Positions 11,001-18,191 of a DNA stretch of 26,430 nucleotides are shown here, in pieces. This DNA comes from Perkinsus olseni. Lineage: Eukaryota; Perkinsozoa; Perkinsida; Perkinsidae. A program made the translations under genes and the position numbers. Numbering within the stretch: the stretch's first letter is position 1; every line of letters starts with the position of its first letter. Under the pieces are notes generated by a model. It did no database searches and was not told the origin of the DNA. It was given only the letters and a program-made list of their open reading frames with translations. The stretch is taken from NCBI GenBank assembly GCA_013115135.1, contig JABANP010000630.1:1-26430 (forward strand), in the 5' to 3' direction.

Positions 11001-13751
11001 ATTTCACACGGAGGCAAAATTTATATTCATAATTTGCTCCTCCCCATCTTTACATTGTATCTTGCCATCGGCGACAACAGTTCATTCTGGTCTCGAACCA
11101 TTCCAATGCCGCAATCTGGGTCTCGTCAAGATACCCGGGGTCCCCCGGGCCCAATGAGACTGACACACAAACGATGATTCGCGGAAAAGTTGGTATGCAC
11201 GCACTCGCAGTACCTTTCTGAGCCTTATTTTCCCGATACTTCAACAAGTCCCGGCGTGCCTCAACGTGAGAGGTATACCCACTAGGAGGAGGGGGCAATT
11301 GCGAAAGGGCTCTGAAAATGCAGGTAATTTTAGCGGAGCGAAGCTCGTTGGGAACAAGTTCGTGCCAAAGATATTTTATTACTCCAACTCCCCTCGAACT
11401 ATCAAGGCTTGTAGTAATCGACAATAGGCTTGCTGCAGACCCCACTGTATGCCACCTGAAAAATTCCATAACATGAATCACTTCGCTCCGCCAGAAGACA
11501 AATCTAAAATATTCAGCCCGCTGCTTCTAATCTACCGCATGATCTGGATTCACCTTCTACTAAACAGAATCACACAATGGAGCAATTCAGATGATGCCGT
11601 TCCCACAGTGACTTCTACCAAAGCGGAGAATCCTCGCAAGCCATCATACCCTCGGATGGTGCCAAGCGGGTAGTAGTTAATGAGTATTACCAGTAGTGTA
11701 CGAGAGCATCGCCACAGATTGATGTATCAGGTCCATCATCATACCTTGGGCCTTCAAAAGATTCCTATCACTACTGTATATGAATGACTTCATCGATTGC
11801 TTATCTGAAGAAGGCAATGATACTGGACTGTCGCCACAAAACGAAATGTCTACTCCGAAAAAATGATCCTAAACAGATGGAACTATTAGTGACTAAAAGA
11901 TGGGGTACGGGAGGCTGAGAAAAAATAATTCGACTCGTCGCAACCGAGCTCATCCTGTCCGGTAATTCACCCAAAGCAATAGAACATTTTATCGAATTTC
12001 CAGAGAAAAAGTTCTACTTCTGCCGCTAATTGGTATCGCCGAATAAATTCGGACAAACTTCGTACCGTATTTTCCCCGAATCCTGTAGTACCCGAAACGC
12101 TGAAAGCATCAGCAAGTTCCAATACCAGCTTCTCCGTCTTCTGACTTTCACCAAATGGTTTAGTCTCATTTGGACTCAATAATCGTTCGCTCAAATAGAA
12201 CACTCTCCGCAGCTTATCCGGCATCCGCCTCAATGCCGCCTGCGTGAAAAAGATCGTTATCGTGTATAATTCACCCATGTATAATCGCTTACATCATCGC
12301 AGGGGCTTTGGGTTCCACTCATAGCCCTTCCCGGTCGCTCGTCGCGGACAATCGCGGACGTTCTCGCGATAAAACCGTTACCAATATGAACCTAGCCGAG
12401 AATTGAATATTAATTTCCGGGCGCGTGACGGGAGATATTCAATGGCATTACCCCAGCTGCTAGCTGTCTATATCGCGGCATGGCTGTGATGCGGAAATGC
12501 ATCGTCAACAAGCCGACATGACGGCCATGATTCCAAAGTTTCTGGGTCATTGTCCCTGAAGTCAAAGTGTCATGAGACTAACCTATTTTGTATCTTGCTT
12601 GCTCAACCTCAAGATACACTTACGTTCGATGAAAGGCGGTGAGTTTCCTTGGTTCGACGCTGATTGATCCGAGTCCGAATTAGCCGAGCTCATAGCGTTA
12701 CGACCCCACTCATTCACTTCATATATCTTCGCTAGAGGAATCTGAACCGTATCCCCAGGTTATCCTCGCAAGATACAAAATAGGTCAGAATCTTACCCAT
12801 GTCTCGCCTCGAAACTTCACCCTTTTATCCGGTGACAAATTGATCGATGAATAAAGTCGCAATAAAAGCGATTCCGTTCGCAAATATGTCATACTTGTTT
12901 TCAAGCACACCAACGGTAACTAAAAGATACGTCCTAGGTCGCAACCCCTAGAGGGATCTTTCAACATCACCTGGCCATCAGTATTATCCCATTCAGGTTC
13001 CTGCACGCATGGTGTCCAAGTCGAGAAAAGATTCCCCGGGAACACATGGTCACTGAGCTGATCCAAGGACTGTGGGATCGGCCCCGCCGGAGAGTCAGGC
13101 AAGGTCGGTGGAGGCGGCGCCGGTGTTTGAGGACTGACAAGATACCACCGATATAAGACGAGAAGATTCACATCGCACCGCGAAGAAGTGAGTAAGATAC
13201 GTTGAAGAAGGCCCCTCTCAAAATCCACACATGCATCTTCTAGGGCAACCCTACTTCCAGAAGTACCCGCCAAAAGCTACGGAGAGGGGGTACTACGGAT
13301 GATGCAAAAAGTTAGATTCTCAGCGGAGCGAAGCGCGAGTTGTCTCCTAGTATTATTACTATGATGTCAAGCCCGTTATGTTATACGCCAGTAGGTAGTG
13401 TCGACCAGTATGCTGACTGCCTTCCACCAGATCCCTAGTCCCGTCAAACACCAGGGAAGGCGCTTCTCCGGGCTGCTCGGGTACAAGCTCACTAGAAGCA
13501 ATATAAGAGGGGCCTGCAGGATTATGCTCTTGGCAGGATTAGAACCGGGGACCTTTCGATTACCCATCGCAGAATCGTCATCGCATGGAGGAGTAGCTAC
13601 TTCTGGATAACCTTCGTGACCGCTCCCTAAGCAGCAATAACATGATAATTTCAGGGCGCGCGAGAAAATAATCAAATGTCTTACCAAAGTCAATAGAAGC
13701 TTCCTGAGTCTGCAAATAGATCTTTCCTTGTTGCGCCATCTTGATACTCAT
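8008..13751 (-). CDS. Long helical-repeat-like protein, family not established
   Basis: The last dozen exons are resolved in phase down to a TAG at 8008. Landmarks from the N-terminal side: MAQQGKIYLQTQEASIDFG, VALEDACVDFERGLLQRIL, LLRLYSSINLSPDKRVKFRG, RRMPDKLRRVFYLSERLLSP, EYFGLTEHGWVRVKRRLL, LADLWKYLPGYRTLLKG, YPDALVDCAASVLRNTQTL, IHFLFLSLLVRHASLPGDF, VLWLIYQHWGLFAGP, HFDRLLLHWSWFVRQRFILL and DLWRMLPSVSERIRCL. Resolved introns: 9694-9751, 9423-9474, 9270-9324, 9074-9127, 8959-9003, 8762-8825, 8426-8455, 8304-8350 and 8171-8208. The alternating helices and the LHW..VR..F..LL.FR motif recall ARM/HEAT-like proteins, perhaps DUF1765-type, but I cannot confirm this. The start at 13739 or 13751 is uncertain, and exons between 10.2 and 12.6 kb are joined only loosely, so two genes are possible. 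Confidence 0.6.
8426..8455 (-). repeat. 30-bp intron made mostly of the GTGGCGCG motif
   Basis: The intron runs GTGCGTCACGCGCC to AAATTACGGTCAG, and most of it is the reverse complement of the TAATTTCRTGGCGCGTGAC motif. It contains an in-frame TGA; its removal keeps phase and joins FENLGDVV to VPLVETEW. It is the shortest intron supported here. Confidence 0.7.
9074..9127 (-). repeat. 54-bp intron with GTGGCGCG motif, sense
   Basis: The donor GTGAGC follows KHFDRLL and the acceptor CCTCAG precedes LHWSWFVRQR. The middle holds TTAATTGCGTGGCGCGTGAC. Coding resumes in frame in a strongly hydrophobic, conserved-looking segment. Confidence 0.75.
9270..9324 (-). repeat. 55-bp GTATCTT-type intron
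   Basis: It begins GTACTCAGTCGACCTATTTT and continues GTATCTTGCCTGC, ending TTTTTCAG. The block GACCTATTTTGTATCTTGC recurs in introns at 9854-9890 and 12742-12796, and its inverse occurs at 12556-12623 and inside 9694-9751. Splicing restores IDMLLECDIARNMHNVL. Confidence 0.75.
9694..9751 (-). repeat. 58-bp composite intron: GTATCT element plus T-arm
   Basis: It starts GTGAGTATCTCCAGGTTGAT, continues with GATACCAAATAGGTCAAC (the inverse of the GACCTATTTTGTATC block) and ends CTTCGAACCCACAG, an antisense box B abutting the acceptor. It joins RTLLKG to VFLCMKYHKR in phase 0. Two repeated element types therefore meet in one intron. Confidence 0.75.
9854..9890 (-). repeat. 37-bp GTATCTT-family intron
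   Basis: It reads GTAGTGACCTGTTTTGAATC then TCGCATGCTCAACTCAG; the next exon opens AGATACG. The core matches GACCTATTTTGTATCTTGC...CTCAAC at 12556-12623 with substitutions. The downstream exon repeats AGATACG within 20 nt, which may be a duplication left by insertion. Confidence 0.65.
10862..10905 (+). repeat. tRNA-like 3' half with palindromic T-arm
   Basis: GGTCCAGGGTTCGAACCC sits downstream of a tRNA-like segment (GGCATGCAATA) and is followed by AAGCACTCA. It lies in a non-coding interval of the long minus-strand gene, next to an exon reading FALRTIDSGRRGYNLYEV. A matching 5' half is weak at best, so a functional tRNA gene is unlikely. Because GGGTTCGAACCC is palindromic, orientation is ambiguous. 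Confidence 0.5.
11160..11213 (-). repeat. 54-bp intron carrying block D
   Basis: It runs GTACTGCGAGTGCGTGCATA to TTTGTGTGTCAG after an exon ending LLKYRENKAQK. On the plus strand it contains CGATGATTCGCGGAAAAGTT followed by GGTATGCACGCA, nearly identical to the Doa10 intron at 22827-22881 but in the opposite orientation relative to the host gene. Confidence 0.75.
12556..12623 (-). repeat. 68-bp intron with GTATCTT/AAGATAC hairpin
   Basis: It starts GTAAGTGTATCTTGAGGTTG and then has GCAAGATACAAAATAGG, so GTATCTTG and CAAGATAC form an inverted repeat close to the donor. The acceptor is GACTTCAG. It joins GNSPPFIE to RTMTQKLWNHGRHVGLL in frame. Confidence 0.7.
12742..12796 (-). repeat. 55-bp intron with GACCTATTTTGTATCTTGC block
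   Basis: The donor GTAAGATTCTGACCTATTTT is followed by GTATCTTGCGAGGATAACCT and the acceptor GTTCAG. Splicing joins KFRGETW to IPLAKIYEVNEWG in phase 0. The block is the inverse of the one in the neighbouring 12556-12623 intron. Confidence 0.7.
13514..13563 (-). repeat. 50-bp T-arm intron, sense; donor inside tRNA-like segment
   Basis: It begins GTAATCGAAAGGTCCCCGGT, continues TCTAATCCTGCC and ends ATCCTGCAG. The first 14 nt are identical to the tRNA-like half in the Doa10 intron 20496-20547. Here the element is sense and supplies the donor itself. It joins CDDDSAM to GPSYIASSELVPE in phase. Confidence 0.8.
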
Positions 13752-13904
13752 CACCAGCCGGCTTGAACCTAAGATACTCGATACTCACACCGCGCACATT
13801 CGGCCCATGTGAGAACTAACAGCAGAGAACCGTGACAGTAGGCACATTCGTCTACCCTGACCCGCACATCATCGAAGGCCCACAGATTCCCGCGCGCCAC
13901 GAAA

Positions 13905-14126
13905 TTAAAACGATTTCCCCCAGTAGAACGACCTACCGACGCCAGATTCCGCTAGCTTTGCCGCAGGCGTCATCGCCTTCGGTCGCTCCGCATGCTGTAC
14001 ATCAGTGGTGTGCTCATGATGATGTAGGTGGTCATGGCCATCATCATCCTCCTCCGAGAGAGGGGGCTCCAACCCAATATCGTGGTGCATCGGGCCAGTC
14101 GCGATGGTCAGCATAGATACTTTCAC
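13905..14126 (-). CDS. Unassigned exon(s), acidic/His-rich
   Basis: The frame reads VSMLTIATGPMHHDIGLEPP, then LSEEDDDGHDHLHHHEH and MTPAAKLAESGVGRSF. The upstream edge follows a plausible acceptor, and a donor GTAGGTCG lies within the open segment. I could not fix the phase with neighbours. It may be the 3' part of the gene containing the 14288-14719 segment or an N-terminal exon of the long gene ending at 8008. The His/Asp-rich patch might bind metal, but that is only composition. Confidence 0.4.
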   Translation of the reverse strand: MKVSMLTIATGPMHHDIGLEPPLSEEDDDGHDHLHHHEHTTDVQHAERPKAMTPAAKLAESGVGRSFYWGKSF

Positions 14127-14287
14127 CGTACCACGACAACATTCACTCCCATCTGGGAGCTTCTGGATGACCTAAGATACACCCAGAAAAGATATCATAC
14201 TACCGCACTGCCAAGAATATCCGACGATACCGAGACCCACTAAGATGTATTACATCCACTTTGACGAACTTTCCTGCTATCCCCCGC

Positions 14288-14719
14288 TTATTGTTCGGGC
14301 TCGGTTTGTAATGCCACATGAATCGGATCGGCTCGGACGTCCACTGAGGGTCCGCTGACCATCGCCATCCCGTCTCGTACACCGTACCTATCGAGAATGG
14401 TAATAACAATCAAGCGCGGAGGATATCCTTCCGATGCGCACAGCGAAGATTCCCCACCGTTGCCACTACCTGCCCAGCATATCCTGAGTTTAGTTGACAT
14501 CCTTTCGGGTAAGGATCGGCACTGCATGTTGAATATTCGAACAACAAAGTCGGCCGAACCGTCGATAGTTTGCTTGTCGATATGGTCAGGTTCGAATGGG
14601 TCATAAGTTCGATCCACCGTCACGTCCAACCTGGCATACGAAAGATACCATCCCGAGCGAAAATGAACAGGCAATGGTGTGTCTATGATATGCCGTGCGC
14701 CTAATCGTCTACGATACAT
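14288..14719 (-). CDS. Unrecognised gene, long open exon
   Basis: A 143-codon frame starts at an ATG (14719) just after TCTTAG and reads IDTPLPVHFRSGWYLSYARL, DVTVDRTYDPFEPDHIDKQT and PPRLIVITILDRYGVRDG. Codon use and hydrophobic pattern look like real protein. A second frame over the last 100 bases (WRWSADPQWTSEPIRFMWH) is also open, so a short intron may switch frames there. The beta-rich look recalls C2 or B9 domains, but I see no diagnostic motif. Confidence 0.5.
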   Translation of the reverse strand: MYRRRLGARHIIDTPLPVHFRSGWYLSYARLDVTVDRTYDPFEPDHIDKQTIDGSADFVVRIFNMQCRSLPERMSTKLRICWAGSGNGGESSLCASEGYPPRLIVITILDRYGVRDGMAMVSGPSVDVRADPIHVALQTEPEQ

Positions 14720-14795
14720 AACATCACCTAAGATTTCTCGATCTCAATCGTTGTAGTTATATCATACGCTAAATAAAGAAATCTCAGAAATTCAA

Positions 14796-14871
14796 CTACG
14801 AAGGAATCGAACCCGAGTGGCCACTTCAACATCCCACTTCTCTCCCCTACTAGCCCATCGACCCTTCTTAC
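14796..14871 (-). repeat. 76-bp tRNA-length intron-like element, sense T-arm at acceptor
   Basis: GTAAGAAGGGTCGATGGGCT opens the element and CTCGGGTTCGATTCCTTCG followed by TAG closes it, so box B ends at the putative acceptor. Length and layout match the better supported 79-bp intron at 17490-17568. The upstream exon reads SSMEQYHIPRDTN; joining directly at the TAG gives an early stop, so the exact acceptor is uncertain. Confidence 0.55.
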
Positions 14872-14889
14872 GTATTGGTATCCCTTGGT

Positions 14890-15235
14890 ATATGGTACTG
14901 TTCCATCGAGGAAGCGGCAGCAGCAGCGTTCGGCGTTCGTTGCCTACTACCATCCCCTCCTGAGGACGGATCAACACCTCCTGCTTGCACTATTGCTGAA
15001 GCAATACGCGCCACATCTGTACAAAACGAAGGCACTCAACTATCCTATGCACGCATCAACCTAAGATACCCTCACAAGTCCCGAACCTTATTCGTATCCC
15101 ACCACCTCAACCTAAAGATACTCACCTGGCGGTTTCGATTGAGTCGACCTCGCGCACCCCATAGCTTCAGACGGGCCGCTTCTCTTCCCTTTACTATTAT
15201 CAGAAGAGTTAGACAACACTGTCTTATTCGTGTCT
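14890..15235 (-). CDS. Unassigned minus-strand exons
   Basis: Two protein-like segments lie here: DVARIASAIVQAGGVDPSS at the low-coordinate end, and a segment ending ARGRLNRNRQ at a donor GTGAGTATCTTTAGGTTGAG near 15127. Between them sits a second GTGAGGGTATCTTAGGTTGA, so two GTATCTT-type elements are adjacent or nested. The plus strand is also partly open. Strand and gene identity are not settled. Confidence 0.35.
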
Positions 15236-15288
15236 CTTAAGTGACTTCTGTTTCGGTAGGTCCCTGGTTCGATCCCTGCTTGCTGTAC
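15236..15288 (-). repeat. 53-bp T-arm intron, probably antisense
   Basis: On the minus strand it reads GTACAGCAAGCAGGGATCGA then ACCAGGGACCTACC and ends CACTTAAG. On the plus strand GTAGGTCCCTGGTTCGATCC would be an equally good donor ending at CGAG (15300). Either way a box B is close to a splice site. Minus is favoured by size, but coding on both sides is ambiguous. Confidence 0.55.
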
Positions 15289-15299
15289 TTCTCCTATCG

Positions 15300-15922
15300 A
15301 GTTCGCTGTTGTTGGGGATGTTCGAAAGGCCGCTAATAGGGTCTCTTTGACTGCTTTCAAACAGGAGCGGCAAGTCACTGGTATCTCCAACAGAATATCT
15401 GCTACTTTCTGCCGAAGGGGTTCGGACTACGAAAAACTCCTTCAGTAGTACTACTGCCACCAAAGATTATTATAAAAGTTGAAAGTCGACCACGACCAAC
15501 TCTGCCGGAATCGGTGCTGTCCGTGCGACTTGTCTTTTCGGAAGATAAATTTCCTCCTCTCGACGGAGATGAAGGAAATGAAATATGCCAAACTGAAGAT
15601 GAGAAGATCAGCCCAAGTCGTTCCCAAGATCCCGGGGAGCATACTGAACTCCTTGAGCTTATCCGTATCATGCGCAGATCGACCTTAGATACCCATCTCC
15701 GAGAACTAAGCCAACATTAGCGTTTAGAAACCCATAATTAACATTTCGTAGCATGAACGGGCCCTGATGAGCTCAACTTCGGCCCACCCTCACTGCATCC
15801 TGCACGCTCAACCTTAAGATTCAAGATTCTCTCCCCCCTCGACGAACCCAGACAACGTTCACTCCGCGCACGAACAGGAACGGCGCGCGCCACGAAACTC
15901 GCTCGCTGCACCATGGTCGGGC
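15300..15922. other. Ambiguous stretch with open frames on both strands
   Basis: The plus strand offers FAVVGDVRKAANRVSLTAFK up to a stop near 15450 and an acidic frame ending at 15720 (LELIRIMRRSTLDTHLREL). The minus strand offers a hydrophobic frame (WADLLIFSLAYFISFISVER) and a basic one continuing from the 15923-16447 gene. Two GTATCTT-type ends occur (near 15690 and 15810) and one TTTCGTGGCGCGCG motif (near 15890). I could not choose the coding strand. Confidence 0.3.
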
Positions 15923-15981
15923 CTGCATGAGGAGTGATATTTACACCCGCTCTTTCCTTCACCGCGCCACGAAATTATTAC
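15923..15981 (-). repeat. 59-bp intron with GTGGCGCG motif at donor
   Basis: The intron opens GTAATAATTTCGTGGCGCGG, so the repeated motif overlaps the donor rather than lying mid-intron as at 9074-9127. The acceptor is CTCATGCAG. The phase on the upstream side (LLKEVS) is clean. Confidence 0.6.
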
Positions 15982-16447
15982 CGAAACTTCCTTCAGTAGC
16001 AAGTTGAACATCTTGTCGAAGAGTACAAGGTAGCCTATAACCTCTTCGAGCTCCGCTCCGCCATTTTCATCATTATTTTTCTCCTCCCATACAAGCAACA
16101 CTTTAACCATCTCGTTGCTCGTCTCTCCCACAGACTCTCTCAACAACGACAGAGGCCCCGTTCGCACCGACGGCGGCACGAGGTGGAACTGAGAAGGTAT
16201 CTCACCTTGAAGCTCGCTAGATGCAGAATAGCTCAACAACAATACCCTTCAATTACCGGCAGCGCGTCTCTCTTCCGCGTTTCATCCCGCAAGGCCTGAC
16301 CTCTGTACTGGCAGTGGACCATCGCTCGGCTGTACTCTCGGCAAGCTGCTTCGATGCTGTTCAACAACCTGGAGAGAGCTGTTCAACCAACCATCTCTTC
16401 GACACCAACGGGAACTCTCCCATGAAACGGCAAGAATGACTGTACAT
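15923..16447 (-). CDS. Unrecognised gene, N-terminal exons
   Basis: An ATG at 16447 gives MYT; introns 16379-16440 (62 bp) and 16189-16256 (68 bp) are removed in phase, giving LSRLLNSIEAACREYSRAMV, HCQYRGQALRDETRKRDALP, FHLVPPSVRTGPLSLLRESV and EEVIGYLVLFDKMFNLLLKE. A third intron, 15923-15981, starts GTAATAATTTCGTGGCGCGG and ends CATGCAG. The protein looks soluble and helical; no family is recognised. The next exon (ARPWCSERVSWRAPFLF) is plausible but the gene end is unresolved. An upstream non-coding exon or an earlier start is possible. Confidence 0.55.
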
Positions 16448-16615
16448 AGTTCGCGAGGGAGAAGCGAGCACCGAAGATTTCCAAGACTCCACACTTTTCC
16501 ATTCGCCAGGGAATACTGACCGTTCAACATATTGTATATATGGCAGGTCGACCCAGCATTCCACGAACGACGAAGATACCACATCTCTACCACATCTCCC
16601 CTGTCAGTACCGTCA

Positions 16616-17955
16616 CTACTTCCTCATAGCCTCACGCCGCCGTTTGTCCTCCATCCTTGCCTGCTTAGGTCGACTACCATCCCCCTCCTCCTCTCGCTGC
16701 TGTTGCCGGTTCACTTGACCCGACGCCCGGGCCACGATCCTCGGCAATTTGCTAGGCCTTTCTGAAATACTCGGCATCATAGCAAACTCGACGCTACAGC
16801 CCTTCACGAGTCCTCCGTGAAACACCTGCTGCCTCTGGTGCTGCCCTTCCACAAGGTTTGGCCAAATGTCGCCGTTCCCCGGGCTTCAACTTATACCTAC
16901 TTCACATCTCAAATCGGGTGGAACATACTCGAGCGTAGATTACCATTCGATGAGCCGCTGCATTTCCGGCGAGTCGAGGTCGACCCGCGAATTCCTGTTC
17001 CTGCTGCTGCTGCTTGCAGGTGACATCGAAATAGAAAATAGGAACCCTTCAAACTTGACATCAGAGATACATAGTTCTCGATAGGGATATCCCACACAAC
17101 AGCCAACAAGATGATAAATAATACTGCCGTATCCAAGGTTGATTCGCGGGAGATACAAAATAGGTCAGCCAGTGCACATGCAGGTATTTCATATAGCTCA
17201 AATGACCAATAGTATACGACATTGCGAATTGATGTGGATAGACTGTAAAAATTATTATGGCAGTGTTCTCGGTCCAGAATTGATGTCTTCTTTCAGAAAT
17301 TGGGTGGCATCCCACCACGCATCACCAGTCGGTATCTTACAAGTTGACCTGGGCTCTCACAGACCTCAAGATACGCCCACCTCAATAACCGATGCTCATC
17401 GGGGGCGGTAAAAACACCGGCCTTCTACGAGCGGTAGAGCTGGAGTGATGACGTTTTGGGATGTACGGTCCGAAGAGGCCTATGCGGACCTGATTAGAAT
17501 CGAACCCAATACCTCCCCGTCATCAAACCACTACTCTGACTACTACGCCATATTACCCGCCTTCGCACCGGGCGATTTTTAGCCGCCTCCTCTTTTTTCT
17601 TCTCTTCCGCTACTGCAGCTTCTTCCGCTGCCAATCGCTTAGCCCTGGCCTTCAAGAAATCTTTGAACGGACCCACCTAGGAGAATCTTTGCGCAGCCGA
17701 AAGAAAATAAGATTCCCCCGATTACATGGCGTAACACCAGAGTCCACGTAACATACCAATTAAATGCTACCAATGCAAGAACCTGCATTCCGGAAGATAC
17801 GCTGCCAGTCAGCGTCCCCCTGCTACTACCATTAAGAACGATACGACGATCGTAATGGGGTAGGCGAGTACGGCCCAGAGACTCCGCAAAATATTGAAGA
17901 TCAGCATCACGGCATCGATGCAGGCAGTTAAGACAGTAATAGCATCATCAATCAT
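16616..17955 (-). CDS. Multi-pass membrane protein of unknown family
   Basis: Nine exons splice to exactly 283 codons including the stop: 17830-17955, 17726-17782, 17569-17676, 17418-17489, 17316-17335, 17178-17242, 17060-17123, 16944-17012 and 16616-16883. The N-terminus is hydrophobic (MIDDAITVLTACIDAVMLIF, then WAVLAYPITIVVSFLMVLAL), suggesting two transmembrane helices; a charged coiled coil follows (KARAKRLAAEEAAVAEEKKK), then another hydrophobic segment (ALLFIILLAVVWDIPIENY). The tail has NGDIWPNLVEGQHQRQQVFH, a conserved-looking core, and ends in a basic stretch (ARMEDKRRREAMRK). I do not recognise it. Four introns carry repeated elements (17490-17568, 17336-17417, 17124-17177 and the GTAATC one at 16884-16943). 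It is divergent from MORN5. Confidence 0.7.
17124..17177 (-). repeat. 54-bp intron with in-frame GTATCTCCCGC element
   Basis: GTGCACTGGCTGACCTATTT then TGTATCTCCCGCGAATCAAC and CTTGGATACGGCAG. GACCTATTTTGTATC matches the repeated block and GTATC/GATAC form a short hairpin. The length is a multiple of three with no in-frame stop, so it could be retained. I call it an intron because of size, sequence and the hydrophobic segment it interrupts. Confidence 0.6.
17336..17417 (-). repeat. 82-bp intron ending in GTATCTT...AAGATAC inverted repeat
   Basis: The donor GTGTTT follows STARRRP. The 3' part has GTATCTTGAGGTCTGTGAGA then GCCCAGGTCAACTTGTAAG, and the next exon opens ATACCG. GTATCTT and AAG|ATAC are inverted ends, with the final AG acting as acceptor, as in MORN5 intron 1. 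Confidence 0.65.
17490..17568 (-). repeat. 79-bp tRNA-like intron, sense, with box A and box B
   Basis: The intron spans a tRNA-sized unit: GTGCGAAGGCGGG, then TGGCGTAGTAGTCAGAGTAG (box A-like), then GGTATTGGGTTCGATTC (box B) and the acceptor TAATCAG. It joins EEAAKNRP to VRIGLFGPYIPKR in phase 0. Stems are imperfect, so this is a tRNA-derived element rather than a working tRNA gene. Confidence 0.75.
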
Positions 17956-18191
17956 CCAAGGCAATTAATAAAGTACTGATGTCACCCTAGCTTACCCCAA
18001 TGTCATTACTCTAACTTTAACAGTAATTTCCACCCGAGACAGCCAGCAGACTCAGCCTCAAGAAGTTTCTCATCCAATTAGCCCCGATTATTTCCACTGG
18101 CGCAGTCTATTTTCTGGCGTGCGCTATTTTGTCGCATAATCTACGATTAGACAAATTGTGGCAACCATCGTCGCATCATCATTTGATTCTC
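17956..18191. promoter_or_regulatory. Divergent intergenic region
   Basis: These 236 bp separate the start codons of the minus-strand membrane protein and the plus-strand MORN5-like gene, so they should hold both promoters and 5' leaders. The sequence is AT-richer than its surroundings, with no clear TATA box, T-arm or other repeat. Confidence 0.4.

Noticed and set aside
15342..15720. Plus-strand coding exon with a 126-codon open frame
   Set aside because: Minus-strand frames are also open and neither side could be joined to verified exons, so the strand is left undecided.
16884..16943. Stop-codon reassignment (in-frame TAA and TGA in an otherwise good frame)
   Set aside because: A 60-bp GT-AG intron removes both stops and keeps phase. 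TAG, TAA and TGA all end genes elsewhere in the window.
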